A stretch of DNA of 64,000 nucleotides from Mesorhizobium sp. B2-8-5 (lineage in GTDB: Bacteria; Pseudomonadota; Alphaproteobacteria; Rhizobiales; Rhizobiaceae). The stretch covers positions 5,117,501 through 5,181,500 of the forward strand of contig NZ_CP083951.1 of the NCBI RefSeq assembly GCF_006440675.2. The letters are read 5' to 3'. The stretch's first letter is position 1; every line of letters starts with the position of its first letter. Positions 9,248-17,791 of this stretch are shown here, piece after piece. The position numbers and the translations under genes were made by a program. The notes under the pieces were generated by a model. The model searched no databases and was not told the DNA's origin. It was given only the letters and a program-made list of their open reading frames with translations.

Positions 9248-10264
9248 CTAGACCTCGAGCATGACCTTGACGGCGCGGCGCTCGTCCATCGCGCGGTAGC
9301 CTTCCGCCACCTCGGCCAGCGGCAGCTTGAGGTCGAAGACCTTGCCGGGCTTGATGCGGCCTTGCAGCACGCGCTCCATCAGGTCGGGCAGGAAGCGGCG
9401 CACCGGCGCCGGGCCGCCCAGCATGCGCTTCTGGCCGAAGAACAGGCGCTGGCCGTCGAAGCTCACGCCATGCGGCACGCCGACATAACCAATCGTGCCA
9501 CCGGGCCGCGAGCAGGCCAGTGCCTGGTCGAAGGATTCTCCCGTGCCGACACATTCCAGCACCGAATCCGCGCCGACGCCCCTGGTCAGCTCCTTGATGC
9601 GCGCAATGCCTTCCTCACCGCGCTCGGACACGATCTCGGTGGCGCCGAATTCGCGCGCGAGTTTCTGGCGGCTTGCATGGCGGCTCATGGCGATGATGCG
9701 CTCGGCGCCCATCTCCCTGGCCGCGAGCACGCCCATCAGGCCGACCGCGCCGTCGCCGACGACGACCACCGTCGATCCTTCGCACACCTCGGCCGCATCG
9801 GCCGCGTACCAGCCGGTCCCGAGCACGTCCGACACCGCCAGCAAGTCAGGGATAAGCTCCACCGGCGGAACCTCGGAAGTCGTCACCAGCGTCCCGTCGG
9901 CCAGCGGCACGCGGGCGTAAGGCGCCTGGGCGCCGCTCATGAACTCGCGCTGCTCGCAGGAGGACTGGAAGCCGAAGCGGCAATGCGGGCAGGTGTTGTC
10001 GGAGAGGCAGAAGGAGCCGACGACGAACTGGCCGGGACGGACATTGCGCACCTCGCAGCCCACCTCGACCACGATGCCGCAATATTCATGACCCATGTGC
10101 TGCGGGCCGTCGACCGGCTGCAGCCCGCGATAGGGCCACAGGTCCGAGCCGCAGATGCAACTGGCCGAGAGCTTGATGATGGCGTCCGTCGGGCGCAGGA
10201 TTTTCGGATCGGCGACTTCCTCGCAGCGGATGTCGCCGGGCTTGTGAAGAACAGTTGCGAGCAT
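9248..10264 (-). CDS. Zinc-dependent alcohol dehydrogenase (MDR superfamily)
   Basis: 338 residues. GroES-like N-terminal half with catalytic-zinc residues in SCICGSDLW and MGHEYCGIV. The structural-zinc loop (CPHCRFGFQSSC) has fewer Cys than the classic four. The Rossmann half starts at VVVVGDGAVGLMGV. Predicted to oxidise an alcohol or reduce an aldehyde with NAD(P); substrate unknown. AAGGAAA precedes the ATG. It is the last gene of an operon with the cupin, cyclophilin-like and MFS genes, 42 bases after the cupin. Confidence 0.9.
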   Translation of the reverse strand: MLATVLHKPGDIRCEEVADPKILRPTDAIIKLSASCICGSDLWPYRGLQPVDGPQHMGHEYCGIVVEVGCEVRNVRPGQFVVGSFCLSDNTCPHCRFGFQSSCEQREFMSGAQAPYARVPLADGTLVTTSEVPPVELIPDLLAVSDVLGTGWYAADAAEVCEGSTVVVVGDGAVGLMGVLAAREMGAERIIAMSRHASRQKLAREFGATEIVSERGEEGIARIKELTRGVGADSVLECVGTGESFDQALACSRPGGTIGYVGVPHGVSFDGQRLFFGQKRMLGGPAPVRRFLPDLMERVLQGRIKPGKVFDLKLPLAEVAEGYRAMDERRAVKVMLEV

Positions 10265-10306
10265 TTGCTTTCCTTTCGTTCAATCAGACAGGGTCGGGCA
10301 GGAAGC

Positions 10307-10702
10307 TCAGGCGCCGTAATCGGCGTCGCTGACGTGTTCCAGCCAGTCGACGACCTTGCCGTCCTTGACCTCCTGGAGGGCGATGTGGGTCATGGCGGTT
10401 GCAGGGGACGCGCCATGCCAGTGTTTTTCGCCAGGCGCGAACCAGACGATGTCGCCCGGCCGGATCTCCTCCACCGGGCCGCCCTCGCGCTGCACGCGGC
10501 CGAGGCCGGAAATGACCATCAGCGTCTGTCCGAGCGGATGCGTGTGCCAGGCGGTGCGGGCGCCGGGCTCGAAAGTGACCTGCGCGCCTTGCACCCGCTC
10601 GGCGTCGAAGGGATTGAAGAGCGGATCGATCCGCACGGTGCCGGTGAACCAACTTGCCGGACCCTTGCCGGAAGGCCGCGTGCCTGCGCGAAGAATGTCC
10701 AT
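10307..10702 (-). CDS. Cupin-domain protein (quercetinase-like small cupin)
   Basis: 131 residues with AAGGAG before the ATG. Single cupin: [20 protein letters not shown] holds the His-His metal ligands, and [19 protein letters not shown] closes the barrel. Short cupins of this type often sit beside dehydrogenases and carboxymuconolactone proteins in rhizobia, with no settled function. Nineteen bases separate it from the cyclophilin-like gene upstream, so it belongs to the same operon. Confidence 0.86.
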   Translation of the reverse strand: MDILRAGTRPSGKGPASWFTGTVRIDPLFNPFDAERVQGAQVTFEPGARTAWHTHPLGQTLMVISGLGRVQREGGPVEEIRPGDIVWFAPGEKHWHGASPATAMTHIALQEVKDGKVVDWLEHVSDADYGA

Positions 10703-10721
10703 GGTAATCTCCTTTACGTCG

Positions 10722-11186
10722 TCAAATGCGTTCGATGTGAAGAGGGAAAGCGCCGCGACCGTGCAAGGCCTCCTGGCCCCCGTCGAAGCGGCCGAGCCTG
10801 ATCAGCCCGGGATGGCGATAATCGGCGTAAAACATCGCCAGATTGCCCCAGGGCATGAAATAGCAGAGATCGTAGGGCTGCTCGTTGCCAAATGGACCGC
10901 TGCCCTCCCCGGTCAGCTTGCGCGGCAGGTAGGCGATCTTCTCATTGTGCGCGTAGTCCTCGATCTTGAGATCCAGCGGCAGCATCGGGAAGAAGTCCCG
11001 CGCAGAAGGATTGTCGTGGAGCGTGGCGGTCATGGTCCGGCCATCGAACGTCATCCTGATCCTCATGTCGGTCGGCTCCTGGTTGGCCGGGTCCCTGCCC
11101 TGTTGGCTGTTGGCCGGCCGCGGCATGACCACGGTTGCAAGCGCGGCGCAGAGCAGCGTTCGCCGGCTGACCGGTTGTCGCGTCAT
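10722..11186 (-). CDS. Exported cyclophilin-like fold protein
   Basis: 154 residues. The N-terminus ([13 protein letters not shown]) is a signal peptide; the Arg pair before the hydrophobic run leaves Tat export possible. The body matches the cyclophilin-like family without known isomerase activity: [34 protein letters not shown], then [14 protein letters not shown]. Its start overlaps the MFS stop by four bases (ATGA), so the two are translationally coupled. Confidence 0.83.
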   Translation of the reverse strand: MTRQPVSRRTLLCAALATVVMPRPANSQQGRDPANQEPTDMRIRMTFDGRTMTATLHDNPSARDFFPMLPLDLKIEDYAHNEKIAYLPRKLTGEGSGPFGNEQPYDLCYFMPWGNLAMFYADYRHPGLIRLGRFDGGQEALHGRGAFPLHIERI

Positions 11187-12385
11187 CTATGGCTGCTCCC
11201 GCGCGCTGTCGCCGCGGCGGCAAGCAGCGCCGAACCGAGAAGCAGCACGGCGCCGAGCGCGAAGGGGCTCCACCAGCCGGCGGCATCGAACAGCAGCCCG
11301 CCAGCGAAGGCGCCGAAGGTGATGGCGAACTGGATCAGCGCGACCTGCAGCCCGCCGCCCGCCTCGAGATCGTGCGGGATCACCCGGGTCATCCAGGTGT
11401 TCCAGGCGACGGGAATCGGCGTGGTGAACAGGCCCCAGGCGATCAGCAGGACGGCGGCCGCGATGGCGAACGGACCGAGCGCGACCAGCAGCAACGCGAT
11501 GAGCGCCAGAACCGTCGGCAAGCCGACCAGCACGGCCGCGAGATGCAAGCGGAGCAGGAACCCGACCGCCGACGTGCCGACCAGGCCCGCAAGCCCCAGC
11601 CCAAGCAGCACCAGCGACAGCGTATTCACCTCAAGGCCGGTGACGTTTTCGAGGAAGGGGCGCAGATAGGTGGAGAGCGCGAACTGGCCCATGAAGGCGA
11701 GCGTGGTGGCCGCCATGCCGATGGCGAAGACGCGATTGCCGAGCAGGCCCAGCATTTTGCCGACCGAAGCCTGCTCACCCGCGGGCATTTTCGGCAGGAC
11801 GGCAAGCTGCCAGACAATCGCGAGGAGGCCGATCGGAACGACGATGAAGAAGGCGCCGCGCCAGCCGATCAGGCCGCCGAGAAAACTTCCGAGCGGCGCC
11901 GCGATCACCGAGGCGAAGGCCGTTCCGCCCTGCAGCATGGCGATCGCCCTGGGCAGGTCGGCGCCAGGCACGATGCGGGCCAGGATAGCGGTGGACAAGG
12001 ACCAGAAGCCGCCGATCGACACGCCGATCAGGGCCCGGCCGAGCATGAAGACGAGATAGTTCGGCGCGAAGGTGATCGCCAGGCCGGAGACCACGAGGAT
12101 GGCCGTGTAGAGGACAATGACGGTCCGCCGGTCCAGCCGCGACAAGAGCGCATTGCCGAACAGGCTGGCGAGGACCGCGAAGAAGCCGGAGACGGAGATC
12201 GCCTGGCCGGCCTGACCCTCGGAGATGGCGAGTTCATTGGCAATGGGGGTGAGCAGGCTGACCGGCATGAACTCCGACGCCACCAGCACGAAGGTGAGCA
12301 GCGACAGGCATGTCACCGCTCCCCACGCGCTGGGCGCTTTCACCGCTTGGGCTTTCGCCAATTGGCTGTCGTAGGTCGTATCCAT
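11183..12385 (-). CDS. MFS transporter, DHA1 (sugar/drug efflux) type
   Basis: 400 residues from the ATG at 12385 (MDTTYDSQ...); in-frame starts upstream at 12418 (ATG) and 12448 (GTG) add residues without hydrophobic character. About 12 membrane helices are visible. Motifs of the AraJ/DHA1 group: SRLDRRTVIV after helix 2, MLGRALIGVSIGGFWSLS, and PLGSFLGGLIGWRGAFF. Predicted proton-driven exporter at the inner membrane. It is the first gene of the operon read divergently from the LysR gene at 12564, which probably controls it. Confidence 0.88.
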   Translation of the reverse strand: MDTTYDSQLAKAQAVKAPSAWGAVTCLSLLTFVLVASEFMPVSLLTPIANELAISEGQAGQAISVSGFFAVLASLFGNALLSRLDRRTVIVLYTAILVVSGLAITFAPNYLVFMLGRALIGVSIGGFWSLSTAILARIVPGADLPRAIAMLQGGTAFASVIAAPLGSFLGGLIGWRGAFFIVVPIGLLAIVWQLAVLPKMPAGEQASVGKMLGLLGNRVFAIGMAATTLAFMGQFALSTYLRPFLENVTGLEVNTLSLVLLGLGLAGLVGTSAVGFLLRLHLAAVLVGLPTVLALIALLLVALGPFAIAAAVLLIAWGLFTTPIPVAWNTWMTRVIPHDLEAGGGLQVALIQFAITFGAFAGGLLFDAAGWWSPFALGAVLLLGSALLAAAATARGSSHR

Positions 12386-12486
12386 ATGCCGCGACCCGCC
12401 GTCGGGCCCTCCAGTCATTTCGCTGGCGGCTATATAGATCACTGGCACTATTCACATTAGCCATTGCAATCTGCATGAACTTATCC

Positions 12487-12501
12487 ATTCTTGATATGAA
12501 T
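12487..12501. promoter_or_regulatory. Possible LysR operator (ATTC-N7-GAAT)
   Basis: In the AT-rich gap between the MFS operon and the divergent lysR gene there is a short dyad, ATTC TTGATAT GAAT. A 15-bp interrupted dyad of this kind between divergent genes fits the LysR T-N11-A pattern. Only position and symmetry support it. Confidence 0.35.
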
Positions 12502-12563
12502 TGACGAGTGGTGGCCACGAACCGCCACAGCTTGAACGAGCGGCCGAGCCAGGATGGTGCCCC

Positions 12564-13457
12564 ATGCAGCGCGAGGATCTGAAGGATTTGCTGTGGTTCC
12601 TGACGGTGGCCAGGGAGCGCAGCTTCACCAGGGCGGCGGCCGAGCTCGGCACGTCGCAATCGACGCTCAGCCATACGATCAAGCAATTGGAGGCGCGGCT
12701 CGGCGTGCGGCTGCTGACCCGCACGACGCGGAGCGTAGCGCCCACGGAAGCAGGCGAGCGGCTCTACCAGTCGCTGGTCCCGCGGTTCGAAGGCATCGAG
12801 TCCGACCTGTCGAGCCTGGTCGCCTTCCGCGACAGGCCCGCCGGCACGGTGCGTATCACACTGTCGGACCATGCGCTGCGGATGGTTGTCTGGCCGAAGC
12901 TGCAGCCGATGCTGCGTGACTATCCCGACCTGCGCGTCGAGCTCTACAGCGACAACGGCATGCGCAACATCGTCGAGGAGCGCTTCGACGCCGGCGTGCG
13001 GCTCGGCGAGAACGTCGACAAGGACATGATCGCGGTGCGCATCGGCGCCGACTGGCGGTTGGTGGCGGTGGCTTCGCCGGACTATTTTTCGCGCCGCCCC
13101 ATCCCGAAAGCACCGCAGGACCTGGTCGCGCATGACTGTATCTGCCTGCGACAGACGACGTTCGGCGGGCTCTATGCCTGGGAGTTCGAGAAAAAGGGCC
13201 GCGAGCTCAGGGTGCGGGTGGAGGGCCAACTTACCTTCAACACGACCATCCCCATGGTCGACGCCGCGCTGAACGGATACGGCATAGCCTATGTTCCGGA
13301 AGACCTCGTCAGCCAGCATGTGGCCGAGGGCCGGCTGAGGCTCGTGCTCGACGACTGGAGCCTGCCCTTTCCAGGCTACCACCTCTATTACCCAAGCCGG
13401 CGACAGCTCTCGCCGGCGATGGCGGTGGTCGTCGCGGCGCTTCGGCACCGCGTTTGA
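12564..13457 (+). CDS. LysR-family transcriptional regulator
   Basis: 297 residues from ATG 12564, with AGGA 8 bases upstream; a longer in-frame start has no domain content. The winged HTH is typical (LKDLLWFLTVARERSFTRAA, then LGTSQSTLSHTIKQLE). The effector domain holds GTVRITLSDHALRMVVWPKL and IPMVDAALNGYGIAYVPEDL. It matches the rhizobial LysR group whose members usually lie next to MFS or aldo-keto reductase genes. Divergent from the operon 12385-9248; probable activator of it and repressor of itself (inference). Confidence 0.9.
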   Translation: MQREDLKDLLWFLTVARERSFTRAAAELGTSQSTLSHTIKQLEARLGVRLLTRTTRSVAPTEAGERLYQSLVPRFEGIESDLSSLVAFRDRPAGTVRITLSDHALRMVVWPKLQPMLRDYPDLRVELYSDNGMRNIVEERFDAGVRLGENVDKDMIAVRIGADWRLVAVASPDYFSRRPIPKAPQDLVAHDCICLRQTTFGGLYAWEFEKKGRELRVRVEGQLTFNTTIPMVDAALNGYGIAYVPEDLVSQHVAEGRLRLVLDDWSLPFPGYHLYYPSRRQLSPAMAVVVAALRHRV

Positions 13458-13639
13458 CGGCAGAACGTCTTGGTCGTTTCCGCCGGCTGGACCAGCCGGA
13501 CGCCCGGCGCTTGCCCCGGCCCTCCAGATCACTGTCGTCAGCGGCAATTATCTGTTCGTCGCCGACCGCATATAAGCATTTCCCGTTGCAATCTCCGGAA
13601 GAAGAAGGTTCATTAAAATTTCCGGGGGAGAATAAAATC

Positions 13640-14398
13640 GTGCACAGGGGTGTGGTGCGGCTTCTTCCGAAGCCCAAGGTTTCTATATTCATTTGCGGTT
13701 GTGGGCATACGGGATCGACCTTGCTCGCCCGGATACTGGCTGCCCATCCGGATGTCTTCGCCATTCGACGCGAGACAAGCGCTTTTGTCTCCAACAGTGG
13801 AGCGCGATGGACCAAGCTAAGCCTGGTCTTATTGCAGGCGGCCATTTCACGCCGCAGCGTCTGGGTCGAAAAGACTCCGAACCATATCCACCATACAAGG
13901 CAGATCACCGAGACGATCCCGGGCGCGCGCTTTATCGTCGTCACGCGCGACGGCAGGGATGTCGTGGCGTCGCTCGGGCAGCGTTATGAGGGCGATTTCG
14001 ACAAGGCCTTCCAAAGATGGATCGCCGACAGCAAGGCTTCGATGCTTCGCGTCGAAAAGGGCGAAAGCATCCTATGGCGCTATGAGGACTTCATCGAATC
14101 GCCGGCGCTTTCCATCGAACGGCTGTGCCGCTTCATCGGCGTGGCCTTCGATCCGGGCATTCTGAACTATCACAAGCAGCCTGTTGTATGGGGGCGGGAA
14201 AAGGCGGTTCGCACGGCGCATTCCGCTCGCCGGCACGCCCAGGTGAACCAGCCGATCACCGATTATAGGGGCGGCTGGCGATCCAGGCTGCCGACGGAAG
14301 TGGCTTGCCGTTTCGACGCCGGCGAAGCGCGGGAAATCATGGACTATTTCGGATACGCGCAGGCCGAGCATTCGGCTGATGTCGATCACCAGACCTAA
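13640..14398 (+). CDS. Sulfotransferase-family protein
   Basis: 252 residues from a GTG at 13640 with a strong GGGGGAG 9 bases before it. The PAPS 5'-phosphosulfate loop appears as FICGCGHTGSTLLARIL; the 3'-phosphate site as FIVVTRDGRDVVASLG. RRETSAF and VEKTPNHIHH match the family core. These enzymes move sulfate from PAPS to a carbohydrate, lipid or protein; the acceptor is not evident. The leader (13560-13640) is locally AT-rich compared with flanking genes, which may mark an acquired gene. No operon partners. Confidence 0.82.
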   Translation: MHRGVVRLLPKPKVSIFICGCGHTGSTLLARILAAHPDVFAIRRETSAFVSNSGARWTKLSLVLLQAAISRRSVWVEKTPNHIHHTRQITETIPGARFIVVTRDGRDVVASLGQRYEGDFDKAFQRWIADSKASMLRVEKGESILWRYEDFIESPALSIERLCRFIGVAFDPGILNYHKQPVVWGREKAVRTAHSARRHAQVNQPITDYRGGWRSRLPTEVACRFDAGEAREIMDYFGYAQAEHSADVDHQT

Positions 14399-14423
14399 GC
14401 GTAGTCGAGGAGCGATCGTTTGA

Positions 14424-14759
14424 TCAGCGCGGGAGCAGCCGCGAGACCTTGAGCCGCGGCGCGAAGAAGCAGCGCAGATAGGGCTGGTTGGTTATGACGT
14501 AATGGTTCTCGCAGATATGGTAGCGGCCGTCCGGCGATTCCTGCACGCGCTCTCGCGGGATGTTGAAACCTTCGGGAAGATAGACATAGCCGCCGTCGGC
14601 CATGGATTGCACGGCAGACTCCGGTATGGGGCGGCAATCCGTGCCGCCACAGCATTTGAAGTTCGTTACCGGGTCGACCTTGTTTTCGTACCAGTCATGG
14701 GCGTTGGCGCCTGTCGCGGCGCCAATCCACATGGCTGTGGTGACGATGACCCTTCGCAT
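14424..14759 (-). CDS. Small secreted Cys-rich protein, unknown function
   Basis: 111 residues from ATG 14759 with GAGGA upstream; an earlier ATG at 14792 only adds polar residues before the signal peptide. Signal sequence ends at ANA/HDWY. The mature part has KCCGGTDCRPI and CENHYV, a pattern I associate with small periplasmic proteins of rhizobia that have no assigned role. Convergent with the sulfotransferase. Confidence 0.75.
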   Translation of the reverse strand: MRRVIVTTAMWIGAATGANAHDWYENKVDPVTNFKCCGGTDCRPIPESAVQSMADGGYVYLPEGFNIPRERVQESPDGRYHICENHYVITNQPYLRCFFAPRLKVSRLLPR

Positions 14760-14922
14760 GGCATTCCTCGACGAAGCGGAGGCACTGCTCATTCAAGCGT
14801 CATCTATATTGGCGTTCCGCCGGAAACGCCATTGCCCGGCGAAGGCCTGGAAAGCGACGCCCGGCCCTTGCGGCGGCGATGGATGAGGCCGGATCCTCAG
14901 ACAGAGGTCTGGCCCTGCCCGC

Positions 14923-15669
14923 TCACACCAGCCGCTGCCCGCCGTCGATGTGGACGGTCTCGCCGGTCATGAATTCGTTCTGCATCAGATAGAGATAGGC
15001 GGGCGCGATGTCGGCGGGTTTGGCGATCTTTCCCGCCGGGATACGCGCGCCCATCTGCTCGAAATAACCTGACTTGGCCTCGCCGACGATCTCGTCCCAC
15101 ATTTCGGTATCGACCCAGCCGGGCGAGACGATGTTGACGCGGGTCGGCGCGAGCTCCAGCGCCAGCGCGCGGGCGAAATAGCTGAAAGAGCCGGCGACCG
15201 CCGAGACCACCGAGCCGCCCGGGACCGGCGGGCGGTCCTTGTTGATGCCGGAAGTGAAGATCATCGAGCCGCCCTTGTTCAGCGTGCGCACGGCATGCTT
15301 GGCCAGCATCACCGCGCCGATCAGCTTGCCGTCGACGAAGCCGCGTACGAAATCCATGTCGGTCTCGCCGATCGGATCATTGGGCGGTGGCGTGCCGGCC
15401 GTCGCGACCAGATGATCGAAGGCGCCGGCTGCCTCGAACAAGCCGGACACCTTGGCCTCATTGGCCATATCGGCGGCGATGCCAGTCACGCGCCCTGCCC
15501 CGCCGAGCCGCTTTTCGGCGGTCTTCAGCTTTTCGGCCGAACGGCCGACGATCACCACCTCCGCGCCGCTTGCAAGCGCCGCTGCCGCGACGCCGAAACC
15601 TATGCCGGAGCTGCCGCCGACGACAATGATCTTCTTTCCATTAAGCGATGTCATAGGGAGACTGGTCAC
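14923..15669 (-). CDS. SDR-family protein lacking the usual Tyr-Lys pair
   Basis: 248 residues; GTG at 15669 is preferred because GGAG lies 11 bases upstream, though ATG 15654 is also in frame. The cofactor motif GGSSGIGFGV and the C-terminal SPGWVDTEMW, TGETVHIDGGQRLV identify a classical short-chain dehydrogenase. Where YxxxK is expected the sequence reads SVVSAVAGSFSYFARALALE, with no such pair. It may use another mechanism or have lost oxidoreductase activity. The VOC gene starts 493 bases away on the same strand and may be co-transcribed. Confidence 0.85.
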   Translation of the reverse strand: MTSLPMTSLNGKKIIVVGGSSGIGFGVAAAALASGAEVVIVGRSAEKLKTAEKRLGGAGRVTGIAADMANEAKVSGLFEAAGAFDHLVATAGTPPPNDPIGETDMDFVRGFVDGKLIGAVMLAKHAVRTLNKGGSMIFTSGINKDRPPVPGGSVVSAVAGSFSYFARALALELAPTRVNIVSPGWVDTEMWDEIVGEAKSGYFEQMGARIPAGKIAKPADIAPAYLYLMQNEFMTGETVHIDGGQRLV

Positions 15670-15702
15670 GGGTCTTCTCCGTCTTTCCGTGATGGACTGA
15701 AA

Positions 15703-16164
15703 TCAGGCGCGGCCGGCGTGGGCGGCCGCGATATCGGCGAGGATGATCTTCTTCATCGAATACATCGCCTGCCGAGCCCGGTCGGCCTTTGCGCGATCCG
15801 GGTCGTTCATCAGCCGCAGGGCTTCGCTGGGAATGACCTGCCAGTAGACGCCGAATTTGTCCTTCAGCCAGCCGCAGGGCTGCTCCGAGCCGCCGTCGGC
15901 AGTCAGCGCGTTCCAGAAATAGTCGGTCTCGGCCTGGTCCTCAGTCTCGATGTAGAGCGAGATGCGCTCGTTGAAGGGCGGCACGCCGCCGGCATTCAAA
16001 GCGGTAAAGCGCTGGCCTTCCAGTTCGAAGTCGAAGATCGCGTGCGGCTTGTCGGTGAACTCGATGCTCTGCAACGCGCGGCTGTTCTTGAAAACGGACA
16101 GATAGAAGTCGCGCGCGACTTCGGCGTCGAGGTTGAACCAGAGGAAGGGGTGAACGGTGGCCAT
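15703..16164 (-). CDS. VOC/PhnB-like (3-demethylubiquinone-methyltransferase-like) protein
   Basis: 153 residues with GAGGA just before the ATG. Matches the PhnB-type vicinal-oxygen-chelate family: PFLWFNLDAEVARDFY, FTALNAGGVPPFNERISLYI, CGWLKDKFGVYWQVIPSEAL. Despite the database name, these are small metal-binding proteins whose reactions are mostly unknown. Divergent from a GcvA-type LysR gene; the inverted repeats between them suggest that regulator controls it. Confidence 0.88.
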   Translation of the reverse strand: MATVHPFLWFNLDAEVARDFYLSVFKNSRALQSIEFTDKPHAIFDFELEGQRFTALNAGGVPPFNERISLYIETEDQAETDYFWNALTADGGSEQPCGWLKDKFGVYWQVIPSEALRLMNDPDRAKADRARQAMYSMKKIILADIAAAHAGRA

Positions 16165-16189
16165 GGTGTCCTCGCAGGTTTGATCTGAA

Positions 16190-16283
16190 GTGAGTGTTGA
16201 TCACAAATTCTGTGAGGATTTTTGGCTGGAAAAAGCTCGACGGACAAACCAAAGTTTGGCAAGGATTTGTTACCAACACTCAC
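16190..16283. promoter_or_regulatory. Paired inverted repeats, probable LysR binding region
   Basis: Between the divergent VOC and lysR genes, GTGAGTGTTG (16190-16199) and its exact complement CAACACTCAC (16274-16283) face each other. Between them lies a second dyad, TCACA AATTC TGTGA (16201-16215). Both starts lie within 30 bases of the outer arms. This fits an operator for the neighbouring GcvA-type regulator. Confidence 0.5.
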
Positions 16284-16297
16284 AAATCGATCTGGCC

Positions 16298-17185
16298 ATG
16301 ACCCGCAGACTGCCGCCGCTCAATGCCCTCCCGGCCTTCGAGGCTGCCGCCCGGCACCTGAATTTTTCCAGGGCCGCGGACGAGCTCAATCTCACGCATG
16401 GCGCCGTCAGCCGGGCGATAAAACATCTGGAGGAACAGCTCGGCGTGCAGCTCTTCGAACGCGCCACGCGCTCGGTGCGGCTCACACCGGTCGGCGAGCC
16501 CTATGCGGCTGCGGTGCGCGAGACGCTCGACCAGCTCGCGCTGGCGACGCAGACGGCGACCTTGCGCCATTCGGGTTCGACGCTGAATGTCAGCACCTCG
16601 GACGGCTTTGCCGGCAAGTGGCTGGTGCCGAGGCTCTACCGTTTCCACCGCGCGCATGGCGACATCGACGTGCGCGTCTCGACCACCGGCAAGCTGACCA
16701 ATTTCCGCGGCGACGGCATCGACGTCGCTATCCGTTATGGCGGCGGGCATTATCACGGGCTGACGTCGGAATTCCTCACCGGCGAGGAGGTCTTTCCGGT
16801 CTGCAGCCCGAAGCTTCTGGAAGGGCCGCGTCCGCTCAAGCACCCGCAGGACCTCAGGCACCACACGCTGATCCGCGACGGCTACCGCATCGACTGGGCG
16901 GCGTGGCTTGCCAGTGCCGGCGTCGAGGGCATCGACCCGAACAGCGGCCTCACCTTCGACTCCGCCACCTTCGCGGTGGAGTCGGCGGTGCAGGGCGAAG
17001 GCGTGGTGCTCGGCCGCACCATGCTGGTTTCCGCCGATCTCGCCACCGGCCGGCTGGTGCGGCCGTTCGACCATGCGCTGAAAGCGGTCTCCAGCTTTTA
17101 CCTCGTCTACCCGCCGGAGGCGATCCGCCAGCGCAAGGTGAAGGCGTTTCGCGATTGGCTGTTTGAGGAGATCGGGCCGGGCTGA
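16298..17185 (+). CDS. GcvA-type LysR transcriptional regulator
   Basis: 295 residues from ATG 16298; a longer in-frame start at 16190 would begin inside the inverted repeat and adds no domain. GcvA-group features: RRLPPLNALPAFEAAARHLN, LTHGAVSRAIKHLEEQLGV, and effector-domain STSDGFAGKWLVPRLYRF and DVAIRYGGG. Only a weak ribosome site is seen. Such regulators control diverse small operons; the divergent VOC gene is the obvious candidate. Confidence 0.9.
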   Translation: MTRRLPPLNALPAFEAAARHLNFSRAADELNLTHGAVSRAIKHLEEQLGVQLFERATRSVRLTPVGEPYAAAVRETLDQLALATQTATLRHSGSTLNVSTSDGFAGKWLVPRLYRFHRAHGDIDVRVSTTGKLTNFRGDGIDVAIRYGGGHYHGLTSEFLTGEEVFPVCSPKLLEGPRPLKHPQDLRHHTLIRDGYRIDWAAWLASAGVEGIDPNSGLTFDSATFAVESAVQGEGVVLGRTMLVSADLATGRLVRPFDHALKAVSSFYLVYPPEAIRQRKVKAFRDWLFEEIGPG

Positions 17186-17248
17186 AGCAAAGGCTTGCCA
17201 AAATCCCAGCCTTGCGAAGACGTGCCGATTGCGCGATGTTGCACAACC

Positions 17249-17476
17249 ATGGCTGGCGAGTATCTGGACCACAAACTGGAATGCCCGTTTTGCGGCACCA
17301 TCCGTTTGCAAATTCCGGCCGATGCTCAACCCGAAACGGCGATCCATTGCGCTGAGTGCGGCAAATATCTCGGCTCATGGGACGAGTTGCAAACCGATTT
17401 CGAGATCCAAGGCGGCACGGACGGCGTATTCCGGCTGGATAAGGGGCGCATCCAGAAGCTCAATTCCAGCCGATGA
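17249..17476 (+). CDS. Small zinc-ribbon protein
   Basis: 75 residues from ATG 17249. Two CxxC pairs, CPFC and CAEC, spaced about 25 residues apart form a zinc ribbon. The C-terminus is unremarkable. The ribosome site is poor. Function unknown; may bind nucleic acid or be structural. Confidence 0.55.
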   Translation: MAGEYLDHKLECPFCGTIRLQIPADAQPETAIHCAECGKYLGSWDELQTDFEIQGGTDGVFRLDKGRIQKLNSSR

Positions 17477-17791
17477 CCAGCCGCTACTGACGAAGCCCAT
17501 GGGGCTCAGACCGGAAAGCGCCAACAGGGCAACCGACGGCATGGGCGGGGGGCGTTGGGGAGCCGTCGGTTACCAGCACGAGGGGCCATGGAATCAGAAA
17601 ATGCGCAGGCCCTGGCACGATAATGCCAGTTCTTTGCGTTCATGGGAACTGGTTTCCAGCTTAAAATTCAAATGTCTATAGGAGAAAGCGCACACTCGCG
17701 ATGATCTTCGTGCGACTCCCCGCGACAGGAACCACATCGGCCGTGCCGCGTCATAGAGACAGGCTCTTGTCGCGATCCTGGAGTGACGTCG
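17477..17791. other. Gap with a 10-bp inverted repeat (17531-17571)
   Basis: No convincing gene. AACCGACGGC (17531-17540) and GCCGTCGGTT (17562-17571) form a perfect stem with a 21-base loop; no T-run follows, so a terminator is not supported. The segment near 17650-17690 is AT-richer and probably carries the promoter of the L,D-transpeptidase gene. Confidence 0.4.

Noticed and set aside
8525..10801. 758-codon open frame on the plus strand
   Set aside because: Spans two genes on the other strand and one in another frame; no domain.
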